Part shown: positions 56,159-64,000 of the stretch, piece by piece
How the letters are laid out: every line of letters begins with the position of its first letter
How positions within the stretch are numbered: position 1 is the stretch's first letter
Notes under the pieces: model-generated
Told to the model about the DNA's origin: nothing
What the model saw: the letters and a program-made list of their open reading frames with translations, nothing else
Database searches by the model: none
Position numbers and translations under genes: made by a program
Assembly (NCBI RefSeq): GCF_009863985.1
Contig: NZ_WEZT01000012.1
Location: 19,397-83,396 of the forward strand
Length of the DNA stretch: 64,000 nucleotides
Reading direction: 5' to 3'
Origin: Furfurilactobacillus milii
GTDB lineage: Bacteria; Bacillota; Bacilli; Lactobacillales; Lactobacillaceae

Positions 56159-57608
56159 TGAACGCTGGTTGACTAGAGGTGAAGTCGACCAACTGGTTGA
56201 ACAGCTAACCGTCTTAATGGCCCAATCAGGTGTAAAACAAGGTGACTTAATTTTGATCACGTTACCTAACTCCGTCGATTATGTCATTACCCTGCTTGCC
56301 TGCTTCCGTTTAAAGGCCATCGCCTACACGGCCAACCCGACAATGCCGACATCTGAATTGACAAAAACAATTCAGAAAAATCATTATGCTGCTGCATTCT
56401 TCGGCAATGAACACACAGGTAATCTACCTAGGATTGAAGCAGAAACGGGCACCTTTTTCTCCGACAACCCTTGCATTTTAGCGCCTCATAAAACAGTGTC
56501 GTTTTACCGTCTATCCGGCCAAAAACATCTTGCTAATGATCAGCTAGATACCTTTAATGAACGTACTGATGGCCAGTTAGCCTCGCTTCTATACACTTCT
56601 GGTACAACCGGCGCACCAAAGGCCGTCGCATTAACGGCGCCACAATTATTATCTGCTGCCAAGGATGTTGCACTTTCTCAACACTTATCCGATGAAGATC
56701 GCACATTGGTCATGCTGCCACTCTTTCATATTAATGCCCAGGTCATTTCGTTATTGGCCACCATCATTTCAGGCGGTCAACTCGTCATTACGCACAAGTT
56801 CAGCGCGCACAAGTTTTGGCAAACAATTAATGATGAACAAATCACTTGGGTGTCAGCCGCGCCGGCCATCATCGCAATATTATTAAGAAGTCCACAACCA
56901 GAAACAATTTTCAACAAATTGCGTTTTATCCGTTGTGCCTCTGCCCCACTACCGCCCAGCCAAGAACAATTATTTGAACACCTATTTAGTGTTCCAGTCA
57001 TTCAAGGCTACGGTATGACCGAAGCAGCCAGCCAAATTACCGTTAATCCATTAACTGCGCCCCGCCAAGGTTCGGTCGGTCAGGTCACTAATTCAGAAAT
57101 GAAAATTGTCGACGACCGACATCAACCTGTTTCAGACAATCAAATTGGTCAGGTGACTTTGCGCGGTTCACACATTATTCATCAATACGTCGACCCACAA
57201 TATCAGGCAGAATTCATCAACGGTTGGTTTTTGACTGGTGATATGGGCTACGTTGACACCGATGGCTACCTCTTTCTAGTTGGTCGCAAACGTGAAATCA
57301 TCAACCGTTCAGGTGATAAAATTAGTCCATTAGAAGTTGAAAATGCCATTTTAAGCCTTGGCTACATTAGGGATGTCGCGGTTGTTGGTCAGCCGGATGC
57401 CATTTATGGTGAACAGGTTGTAGCGGTTGTGGTCCTGCAACCTAATCTTATAGCTGGCGAAGTGCTAGCAAAGGACATTCAACAGCATGTTCAGCAACAG
57501 TTGTCACGCTTTAAAGTACCGTCAGAAATTATCTTTTGGCGAGACTTGCCAACTGGTGCTACTGGTAAGATTCAACGGACTAAGGTTAAAGCATTACTTG
57601 GAGGCTGA
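56070..57608 (+). CDS. AMP-forming acyl-CoA synthetase family protein
   Basis: A 512-residue ANL-superfamily enzyme. The phosphate loop is YTSGTTGAPKAVALT near residue 175, then YGMTEAASQITVNP near 315, FLTGDMGYVD near 390, the hinge GRKREIINRSGDKISP and the C-terminal catalytic Lys in GATGKIQRTK. It resembles acid:CoA ligases of the oxalyl-CoA/CaiC type. The ATG at 56070 has GGAAAGG 10 nt upstream. It is followed 3 nt later by the substrate-binding protein, so uptake and activation of one acid is plausible inference. Confidence 0.87.
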   Translation: MKNSIFSLNDSISNLLQQKPNHNLVKDLGDERWLTRGEVDQLVEQLTVLMAQSGVKQGDLILITLPNSVDYVITLLACFRLKAIAYTANPTMPTSELTKTIQKNHYAAAFFGNEHTGNLPRIEAETGTFFSDNPCILAPHKTVSFYRLSGQKHLANDQLDTFNERTDGQLASLLYTSGTTGAPKAVALTAPQLLSAAKDVALSQHLSDEDRTLVMLPLFHINAQVISLLATIISGGQLVITHKFSAHKFWQTINDEQITWVSAAPAIIAILLRSPQPETIFNKLRFIRCASAPLPPSQEQLFEHLFSVPVIQGYGMTEAASQITVNPLTAPRQGSVGQVTNSEMKIVDDRHQPVSDNQIGQVTLRGSHIIHQYVDPQYQAEFINGWFLTGDMGYVDTDGYLFLVGRKREIINRSGDKISPLEVENAILSLGYIRDVAVVGQPDAIYGEQVVAVVVLQPNLIAGEVLAKDIQQHVQQQLSRFKVPSEIIFWRDLPTGATGKIQRTKVKALLGG

Positions 57609-57611
57609 TAA

Positions 57612-58592
57612 ATGAAGAAAAAACATCATGCTTGGTTATGGTGGATCGTTTTGGCCCTATGGTTAGTCGTGGCAGGCGTGGGGTATATGGACACACGGAC
57701 TGACGCCAAGACATCAAGCAGTACCAAAACCGTCCGCATTGGTTATCAAAAAGGTGACATCTTCGACATTGCTCACATCCAAGGTGGGTTTGCCAAACGG
57801 ATGAAGCAAAAAGGTTATCACGTTGTTTGGAAAGAGTTCCAAACAGGTGCAGCGTTACTCACGGCACTTAACAGTGGCAAGCTCGATTATGGCCGTACTG
57901 GTAACACTCCGCCAATCACTTCACAGGCCAGTGGTAGCAAATTTGTGTACGTTGGTGCGGCTTCTTCTAGAGCCAATTCCAGTGGCCTTTTGGTCAGCAA
58001 AACGAGTTCCGCCAAAACGATTAAAGATTTAAAAGGCAAAAAGATTGCTTATTCCAAGGGTTCTAGTTCGCAATACTTATTGTTAAAGCTGTTAGCTAAG
58101 GCCGGAATGTCCGCCAACGATATTAAGTGGGTCGATCTGGATCCAGGTGCCGCAAGCACCGCCTTCAGCCAAGGAAAAGTTGACGCGTGGGTTGTGTGGG
58201 ATCCTTATGTCGCTTCTGCACAAGTCACACAAAACGCGAAACTCATTGAATCCGCTTCTTCTGTAAACACAACAGATCGCGATTTCATTTTAGCTACCAG
58301 TACTTATGCCAAAAAGCATACCAAGACTTCCAGCACCTTACTTAGTGAATTGGAAACCTCGATGGAATGGGCAAACCGCCATCACACCATCTTGATTAAG
58401 GATTTATCCTCGGCCCTATCGTTAGACAAGAAAGTTGTTACAAAGATGGTTGACCGACGACGCTACAGCGTTTCGGGTATGACACAAGCCATCGTTAAGG
58501 AACAACAAGACATCGCTGATACGCTTGCAAAAGCACACGACATTTCTGGAGATATTGATGTTAGCAAGGCCGTGTTGACTACAAGCCAGTAA
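57612..58592 (+). CDS. SsuA/TauA-type ABC transporter substrate-binding protein
   Basis: A 326-residue protein with an N-terminal signal anchor (HAWLWWIVLALWLVVAGVGY) and no lipobox Cys. The binding fold has VRIGYQKGDIFDIAHIQ, GALLTALNSGKLDYGRTGNT, SKGSSSQYLLLKLLAKAG and DAWVVWDPYVASAQ. These match the aliphatic sulfonate/taurine/nitrate branch. The ligand is not certain, and no sulfonate monooxygenase is adjacent. Confidence 0.87.
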   Translation: MKKKHHAWLWWIVLALWLVVAGVGYMDTRTDAKTSSSTKTVRIGYQKGDIFDIAHIQGGFAKRMKQKGYHVVWKEFQTGAALLTALNSGKLDYGRTGNTPPITSQASGSKFVYVGAASSRANSSGLLVSKTSSAKTIKDLKGKKIAYSKGSSSQYLLLKLLAKAGMSANDIKWVDLDPGAASTAFSQGKVDAWVVWDPYVASAQVTQNAKLIESASSVNTTDRDFILATSTYAKKHTKTSSTLLSELETSMEWANRHHTILIKDLSSALSLDKKVVTKMVDRRRYSVSGMTQAIVKEQQDIADTLAKAHDISGDIDVSKAVLTTSQ

Positions 58593-58636
58593 TCTTTCCC
58601 CATCCAACCGTTTGTTTCTCTGAAAGGAGACTTTCT

Positions 58637-59455
58637 ATGCAATTATCAACCACCCAGCTTAAACATCAAACAGCACTGCCATCCCGTCGCAGACATCACA
58701 TTGGCCGCCAATTGATTCCGTGGCTGGTACCGCTGATGCTCCTCATCGTTTGGCAAATCACTGCGCAGGCTGGCGTTCTATCGGCCTCTGTGTTGCCTGC
58801 ACCCACAACTGTTTTGCAGGATGGCATCGCACTAACTCAATCTGGTGAGCTGCCGCGTAATCTAGCGGTTAGCTTATTTCGAGCCACTGCTGGCTTTGCG
58901 ATCGGCGCTATTGTCGGTTTCGTCCTTGCACTGCTGACTGGTCTATCCACCACTTGGCGTTTGGCACTAGACTCCTCTGTTCAAATGGTTCGCAACATCC
59001 CCCATTTATCCCTGATTCCGCTCGTTATTATCTGGTTTGGAATCGGTGAACCGGCAAAAATCACGCTAGTTGCTATTGGTGTCTTCTTTCCAGTTTATAT
59101 CAACACCTTCCACGGTCTTGCCAGTGTCGACCCTGAACTACTGGAAATGGGGCACGTATACGGACTAACGCGCTGGCAGCAATTTCGTCAAATTATTTTC
59201 CCAAGTGCTTTGCCAACTATTCTCGTCGGTATTCGTTACGCACTTGGTGTGATGTGGACCACGTTAATCGTTGCTGAAACTGTCTCCACCAGTTCTGGCA
59301 TCGGTTATATGTCCACCAATGCTCAAGATTTCTTGGATATGAAAACCATCCTGCTGTGCATCATCATTTATGCATTACTAGGTAAATTATCAGACACAAT
59401 GGTTAAAGCCTTGGAACGCCAGCTACTTTCTTGGCAGAAAGGAAATGTCGCATGA
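58637..59455 (+). CDS. SsuC/TauC-type ABC transporter permease
   Basis: A 272-residue permease with six spans and the EAA-type loop EMGHVYGLTRWQQFRQIIFP near residue 172. AAAGGAG lies 7 nt before the ATG. It overlaps ssuB by 4 nt (ATGA). Confidence 0.9.
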   Translation: MQLSTTQLKHQTALPSRRRHHIGRQLIPWLVPLMLLIVWQITAQAGVLSASVLPAPTTVLQDGIALTQSGELPRNLAVSLFRATAGFAIGAIVGFVLALLTGLSTTWRLALDSSVQMVRNIPHLSLIPLVIIWFGIGEPAKITLVAIGVFFPVYINTFHGLASVDPELLEMGHVYGLTRWQQFRQIIFPSALPTILVGIRYALGVMWTTLIVAETVSTSSGIGYMSTNAQDFLDMKTILLCIIIYALLGKLSDTMVKALERQLLSWQKGNVA

Positions 59456-60171
59456 CACAAAATAATCCTTTATTACGACTGGAACACGTATCCAAAGAAT
59501 ATGGCGATCAAACTGTACTAAACGATGTTTCAACAACCATTGCATCAGGCGATTTTGTGGCCATGGTTGGAATGAGTGGTGGTGGAAAAAGCACCCTGCT
59601 TCGCTTAATTGCCGGTCTTGAATCGCCAACAAACGGTCAAGTCAGTCAACAAGATCGAATAGTAACAGAACTAAATACAGATAGCCGAACCATGTTTCAA
59701 GACGACCGTCTTTTACCATGGATGACCGTTCGTGACAACCTCACTTTTGGCAACCATACGCCGCAGTCGATTGAGCACGCAAACGAGCTCTTAGCCCGCG
59801 TCGATCTCAGCAGCTTTGCAGAGCGTTACCCGACGGACCTGTCAGGTGGTCAAAAGCAACGAGTAGCCTTAGCTCGAGCACTAATGTCGCATCCAAAACT
59901 ACTGTTGTTAGACGAACCGCTGGGCGCGTTGGACGCTCTCACGCGTCGTAAAATGCAGGATCTGATTCTCGATATCTGGCGACAAGAACATCTAACTGTT
60001 ATTTTAGTGACACACGATGTTACAGAGGCAGCCCGGATGGCGAACAAAGTGTTTGTAATCAAAAATCATCGGCTTGCATGGCAAGAACAAAATGCATTGA
60101 ACTACCCACGTAACAACAGTCAAGCCGTGGCTGCAGTGGCAGATGATATTTTATCCCATGTTATTGCCTAA
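59452..60171 (+). CDS. SsuB/TauB-type ABC transporter ATP-binding protein
   Basis: A 239-residue ATPase starting MTQNNPLLRLEHVSKEYG at 59452 in an ATGA overlap with the permease. Walker A GMSGGGKSTLLRLI, Q-loop MFQDDRLLPWMTV, signature LSGGQKQRVALAR and Walker B LLLLDEPLGALDALT. Last gene of the plus-strand cluster. Confidence 0.92.
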   Translation: MTQNNPLLRLEHVSKEYGDQTVLNDVSTTIASGDFVAMVGMSGGGKSTLLRLIAGLESPTNGQVSQQDRIVTELNTDSRTMFQDDRLLPWMTVRDNLTFGNHTPQSIEHANELLARVDLSSFAERYPTDLSGGQKQRVALARALMSHPKLLLLDEPLGALDALTRRKMQDLILDIWRQEHLTVILVTHDVTEAARMANKVFVIKNHRLAWQEQNALNYPRNNSQAVAAVADDILSHVIA

Positions 60172-60183
60172 TAGAAAAGACAA

Positions 60184-60216
60184 AAAAAGAAGTGGCACCG
60201 ACCGCTTCTTTTTTTG
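60184..60216. terminator. Bidirectional terminator between ssuB-like gene and oppA paralogue
   Basis: Stem agaagtgg / ccgcttct with seven A on the left and seven T on the right. Confidence 0.88.
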
Positions 60217-60239
60217 TCCCTATCCAATTCAACGAACTT

Positions 60240-61874
60240 TTATTTCACGTACGCGTACTTGTAATTCCAGTTAATGCCAGCTGAATTGTAGATAATTCCC
60301 TTAACGTATGGACGTTGCAGGAATGGACCAGAGCCAGAAAACGAGCCTGTGTACAATGGCAAGACACCGTAATCCTTAACCAGCGTTTGATCAGCGGTTA
60401 CTAAGTTCTTGAACCGTGCTTCCTTGTTCAACGCATTCTTACCGGCAGAATCTTTAACGTTCTGATCATAAGTGGCATTCTTCCACAAACCATCGTTGTA
60501 AGTCCCATCTGACGTGAACAGGGCAAATGTGTAAGGGTCACTGTAGTCAGCGCCCCAAAGCGTTACAACAGACTGGAAGTTGTGAGCAGCGGAACGCGTT
60601 AACCGTGTCTTATAAGGCACGTTTTGAACCGTCACCTTAACACCTGGTAACTTCTGGAATTCAGACTGCAAGAATTCAGCATTCTTCTTACCAGTGTCAG
60701 TGTCATCAGCCATCAACGTGAACTTCAAATCAGAAATCCCGGCTTCTTGTTCCCCTTGCTTGAGGAGTTGCTTAGCTTTAGTCAGGTTCTGTGTCAAAGC
60801 GCCCTTAACTGCGGCTTCTTTGGCAAAGTCCTCGCCAGTCTTTGGATCCTTGGCCAATTTGGCAGGTGTAAACGTTGTTGCAGGTTTGGAACCGTCCTGC
60901 AAAATGTTATTAGTCAATTGTGACCGGCTAACCGCGTATGATAATGCAGCCCGGATCTTTTGGTTCTTGAATGCTGGGACCTTTTCTTCATTCAATTCAA
61001 GATAAGCAGCTGATGAGCCAGGACGATAAATGTAATTCTTGTTGTTCTTATATTGGGCAACTTGGTCTCCGCTCAACTGAGTCAGGTCAGCCTTCTTAGA
61101 ATTGTACATATTTAGTTGCGTACTGCTTTCCTTAACAACCTGGAAATTGATCTTGTTTAACTTAACGTTCTTTTTATCCCAGTATGTGTTGTTTTTGGCC
61201 CAGTCCCACTTTGCATTGGTTCCTTTGTATCCTTGAACCTTAAATGGTCCGTTGTAAACCTGGGTGGCAGAGGTTTGCCCATACTTCTTGCCATATTTAT
61301 CAACGGCCTTTTTGTCTTGTGGGAAGAAGCTTGGGAAACCAAGTAACAGTTTAAAATATGGAATTGGTTTGGACAACGTAACGGATAGTTTGTACTTGCC
61401 GTCAGCCTTAATTCCTAATGCACTGGGCTTCATCTTGCCATTTTGAACAGCATCCGCGTTCTTCACGCCTTCAAACAGATACGCATATTGCGATCCTGTC
61501 TTTGGACTGTTTGTGCGTTGCCAGGAATAAACGAAATCTTGAGCAGTAACTGGATCCCCGTTTGACCACTTCGTTCCATGGCGCAAATCAAATGTCCAGT
61601 GAAGGCCATCTTTAGATTCAGTTGTTTTCGTTGCCAACTCATTTTGTGGCTTAGCGTCTTTACCAATTCGGTAAATTCCTGAAAATGTGTTCGATAACGC
61701 TGTCATTGAGACATCATCCGTCGCAATCGAAGGATCCAATGTCGGCATTTCGGCTGTTTCCATTAAGTTCAACTCGCCCTTATGTCCTGACGCACCCTTG
61801 TTACCACACGCAGCCAACGTTAATACTGATAACGTCGCTGTTGCACCCATTGCTAAAATTTTACGAACCTTCAT
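60240..61874 (-). CDS. Orphan OppA-type oligopeptide-binding lipoprotein
   Basis: A 544-residue paralogue of the operon OppA (51991-53631). Same lipobox (TLAACGNKGA) and body motifs (WTFDLRHGTKWSNGDPVTAQ and DFVYSWQRTNSP, split here). No permease or ATPase genes accompany it, so it probably delivers peptides to OppBCDF. On the minus strand the leader ccaca-aggag-tgtgg places the ribosome site in the loop of a 5-bp hairpin, preceded by a tcacc / ggtga hairpin. Confidence 0.93.
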   Translation of the reverse strand: MKVRKILAMGATATLSVLTLAACGNKGASGHKGELNLMETAEMPTLDPSIATDDVSMTALSNTFSGIYRIGKDAKPQNELATKTTESKDGLHWTFDLRHGTKWSNGDPVTAQDFVYSWQRTNSPKTGSQYAYLFEGVKNADAVQNGKMKPSALGIKADGKYKLSVTLSKPIPYFKLLLGFPSFFPQDKKAVDKYGKKYGQTSATQVYNGPFKVQGYKGTNAKWDWAKNNTYWDKKNVKLNKINFQVVKESSTQLNMYNSKKADLTQLSGDQVAQYKNNKNYIYRPGSSAAYLELNEEKVPAFKNQKIRAALSYAVSRSQLTNNILQDGSKPATTFTPAKLAKDPKTGEDFAKEAAVKGALTQNLTKAKQLLKQGEQEAGISDLKFTLMADDTDTGKKNAEFLQSEFQKLPGVKVTVQNVPYKTRLTRSAAHNFQSVVTLWGADYSDPYTFALFTSDGTYNDGLWKNATYDQNVKDSAGKNALNKEARFKNLVTADQTLVKDYGVLPLYTGSFSGSGPFLQRPYVKGIIYNSAGINWNYKYAYVK

Positions 61875-61968
61875 TCAACCACACTCCTTGTGGAATTCAC
61901 CTTATTATGGTGATGCATTCCAAGCTATGTACTTTTCGCGGCAACTTATGTTTTGAAAAGTTGTGATG

Positions 61969-61997
61969 ATAATAGATTAAAATAAGATTAAAGTCAA
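61969..61997 (-). promoter_or_regulatory. Promoter of the orphan oppA paralogue
   Basis: Minus strand TTGACT (61992-61997), 17-nt spacer, TATTAT (61969-61974), 95 bp before the start. The stretch 62000-62260 beyond it holds no supported gene. Confidence 0.75.
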
Positions 61998-62272
61998 CGT
62001 GTTTTGCTAATTTTATTTTAATTATTTTAAAAACGGTATAAGTTACTTATGTATTGCATTAGTCCGTTCGTAGCAGATGTTTTAGCATGAAATATTTCGT
62101 GTATAGAACAATTGGTCTGAATTTTGTTAATTCCGTTGAAGGTTTGTCATGCTCACGGGCCCATTGATTTCAGATATTTTCCTCAAATCTAACTGGCCTT
62201 CAACATTCATTCCTAAAACGAATTGCCCTTCGCCTCTCGCAAACACCGAACCGGCCAGCGCAAGGCGCGAAA

Positions 62273-62281
62273 TGGTATAAT
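62273..62281 (+). promoter_or_regulatory. Extended -10 promoter of hflX
   Basis: TGGTATAAT: an extended -10 with a perfect TATAAT, 41 bp before the hflX start. No clear -35 box. Confidence 0.6.
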
Positions 62282-62322
62282 TAAATCATTACAAGTCTCG
62301 GCTTAGAAAAGAGGACACACAT

Positions 62323-63603
62323 TTGGACGAAACTGCAATTGCACCAAAAGAAGTTATTATTGCCGGTCTCAACACCGGTGCTGGCAACTTTGAATATTCC
62401 ATGGAAGAACTTGCCAACCTAGTTGCCGCCAATAATATGATTGTTAAGGAAGAAGTTCGTCAAAAACTTGAACGGCCGCATCCAGGCACTTACTTTGGTA
62501 AGGGAAAAATTACCGAACTGGCTGAAATTGTGGCCAGTGAAAACGTGAATACCATCGTGACAAACGACGAACTTACCGCTTCACAGATTCGTAACATCGA
62601 ATCGGCTACTAAAGCGAGTGTGCTGGACAGAACTGCTTTGATTCTGGATATTTTTGCCAACCGTGCTCAGACACGGGAAGCTAAGCTACAGGTTCAAATT
62701 GCACAACTCCAGTATCAACTGCCACGATTGCATACCAGCGTTAACCAACGTTTGGACCAGCAAACTGGTGCCGGCGGTGGTGGCGGATTCACTAACCGTG
62801 GTGCTGGTGAAACACAACAAGAAATGGATCGCCGAACCATCAACAATCAGATCAAACATCTGAAGAGCGAGCTAACAGACATCACCAAAGCTGCCGACAC
62901 CCAACGTACGCAACGGGAAAAGAATGGACTCCCAACTGTAGCATTAGTCGGTTATACCAACGCTGGTAAATCAACCACCATGAACGGTCTTGTCCGCAAA
63001 TATGGTTTAAACGAAGACAAACAGGTATTTGAAAAGAACATGTTGTTTGCAACGCTTGATACCAGTGTTCGACAGATTAACCTGCCGGATCAAAAGCAGT
63101 TCTTACTTTCAGACACCGTTGGCTTTGTCAGCAAGCTGCCTCACGGATTAGTCGAAGCATTCCGTTCTACGCTGGCTGAAGCTGCTAACGCCGATTTGCT
63201 CATTCAGGTCGTGGATTATAGTGACCCGAACAGTGAGCAAATGATGGCTACGACTAATGAAGCCTTGAAGGCAATTGGTGTCACTGATATTCCAATGATT
63301 GTTGCGTTCAACAAAGCCGACAAAACGGAGGCCAAATATCCGTCACGCGAGGGTATGCAACTCGTTTACTCGGCTCGCGACGACGCTTCATTGGACGAAT
63401 TGATTACGATGATTCGGGAACAAGTCTTTAAGAACTACCAGACAGTTACCCTGTTGATTCCGTTTGATCAAGGCAACATTTTAAACTTCTTGAATGAAAA
63501 GGCACATATTTTGGAAACCGAATATGTTGCCGAAGGTACTAAAATAACCGTCGAGCTGACGGATGAATCAGCGCAACGGTTTGAAAAGTATCGGGTAAAC
63601 TAA
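62323..63603 (+). CDS. hflX: GTPase HflX
   Basis: A 426-residue GTPase starting at TTG with GAGG about 9 nt upstream. The HflX N-terminal domain (GLNTGAGNFEYSMEELANLV; RPHPGTYFGKGKI) is followed by the glycine-rich GGGGGFTNRGAGETQQEMDR linker. The G domain has G1 GYTNAGKST, G3 DTVGFVSKLPHGL and G4 NKAD. HflX splits stalled ribosomes under stress. TNRGAGETQ is a variant of the usual GRGPGET sequence. Confidence 0.95.
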   Translation: MDETAIAPKEVIIAGLNTGAGNFEYSMEELANLVAANNMIVKEEVRQKLERPHPGTYFGKGKITELAEIVASENVNTIVTNDELTASQIRNIESATKASVLDRTALILDIFANRAQTREAKLQVQIAQLQYQLPRLHTSVNQRLDQQTGAGGGGGFTNRGAGETQQEMDRRTINNQIKHLKSELTDITKAADTQRTQREKNGLPTVALVGYTNAGKSTTMNGLVRKYGLNEDKQVFEKNMLFATLDTSVRQINLPDQKQFLLSDTVGFVSKLPHGLVEAFRSTLAEAANADLLIQVVDYSDPNSEQMMATTNEALKAIGVTDIPMIVAFNKADKTEAKYPSREGMQLVYSARDDASLDELITMIREQVFKNYQTVTLLIPFDQGNILNFLNEKAHILETEYVAEGTKITVELTDESAQRFEKYRVN

Positions 63604-63910
63604 CCCAGTGTCATCATAATCATCATGTGTTTCAAATCGCTCGGATCATATTTCAAAATGTGCTCATAAATCGGGCGCAATAGATCGTCATCCCCGCTAA
63701 CATTCAAAATTCGGTAAACAGACAGTGCATTCTCACACTGCTGTTTACCTTTTTCTTTTGCACCAGTGACGATGTCTAGCCAACCGTGCATAAAGAGGTT
63801 TTGAACCGCATACCGCACATCTGAGCTGTCTTTGTCGTGAACGAGTTTGTCCATTATCTTCAGTACTTCGCTTGCTTCGGCGTAATGTTGTTTTCCTGTC
63901 AGGTGAATTG
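63600..63910 (-). pseudogene. C-terminal remnant of an Rgg/MutR-like regulator cut by an IS30 element
   Basis: About 100 residues of helical sequence (LFMHGWLDIVTGAKEKGKQQ, then CENALSVYRILNVSGDDDLL and PIYEHILKYDP) resemble the C-terminal TPR-like end of Rgg/GadR/MutR regulators. The frame has no normal start: it opens at a TTG that overlaps the stop codon of the adjoining transposase. The DNA-binding half is not in this window. It may continue beyond the insertion element. Confidence 0.6.
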
Positions 63911-64000
63911 TCAAACTAAGTGCAACGGTTTGTCAAAAAATACTTCATATGGGGTTTCATAGTTTAACACTTTGCGAGGACGTTGATTTAACTGCTTTTG
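63911..64000 (-). mobile_element. 3' end of an IS30-family transposase gene (element continues past the window)
   Basis: Minus strand translation from the edge gives QKQLNQRPRKVLNYETPYEV followed by FFDKPLHLV and a stop at 63911-63913. N-Q-R-P-R-K-x-L-x-x-x-T-P-Y-E-x-F is the conserved C-terminus of IS30-family transposases. The terminal repeat should lie at about 63895-63915. Confidence 0.9.

Overview
The window looks like a chromosomal segment of a Lactobacillaceae bacterium. The evidence is the gene order rplL-rplJ, rplA-rplK, nusG-secE-rpmG-sigH-rlmB-mrnC-cysS-gltX-yacL-radA, the two-subunit lacLM beta-galactosidase, a LysM/Apf-type surface protein, Opp peptide uptake, DUF4811 and IS30-family transposase pieces. 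The genus cannot be fixed from the sequence alone.

Layout. 1-233 is the tail of a surface or nuclease-type protein. 463-13585 is a long minus-strand housekeeping block: ribosomal proteins with an L10 leader, transcription and secretion factors, a SigH/ComX-like sigma factor, 23S rRNA maturation and methylation, CysRS, GluRS, a PIN/TRAM protein, RadA and dUTPase. 13.8-21.7 kb holds rpiA, a PAP2 phosphatase, a TSUP permease pair, an LCP cell-wall ligase, a split ThrE-type exporter, a cold-shock protein and a cation exporter. 21.9-24.7 kb is lacLM with a perfect cre box. 25.0-25.3 kb is a structured non-coding locus. 25.3-28.2 kb is a MerR / DHA2 efflux / DUF4811 unit. 28.3-45 kb carries transketolase, an amino-acid permease, the Apf-like protein, an MFS exporter, CoaA, HelD, DedA, a phosphoglycerate-mutase-like protein, PepF and hydrolases with small regulators. 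45.6-64 kb holds an esterase, an IS30 remnant, the oppABCDF operon, a plus-strand cluster (acyltransferase, acyl-CoA ligase, SsuABC-type transporter), an orphan OppA, HflX, a truncated Rgg-like regulator and the edge of a second IS30 copy.

The most unusual feature is a family of large intergenic elements. Four full copies (A 7940-8391, B 34718-35140, C 38695-39178, D 45108-45560) each have a 5' module of about 165 nt and a 3' module of about 190 nt, joined by an unrelated spacer. A fifth, diverged copy (E 47467-47655) has the 3' module only. Helices in both modules are kept by compensatory base changes between copies, while the spacers and reading frames are not kept. All five copies point the same way. 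I cannot place the family in any RNA class or mobile element I know; it is the best candidate here for an undescribed system.

Supporting functions fit a fermentative, peptide-using organism: Opp, an orphan OppA and PepF for peptides, lacLM under CcpA-type control for lactose, and RpiA and transketolase for pentose phosphates.
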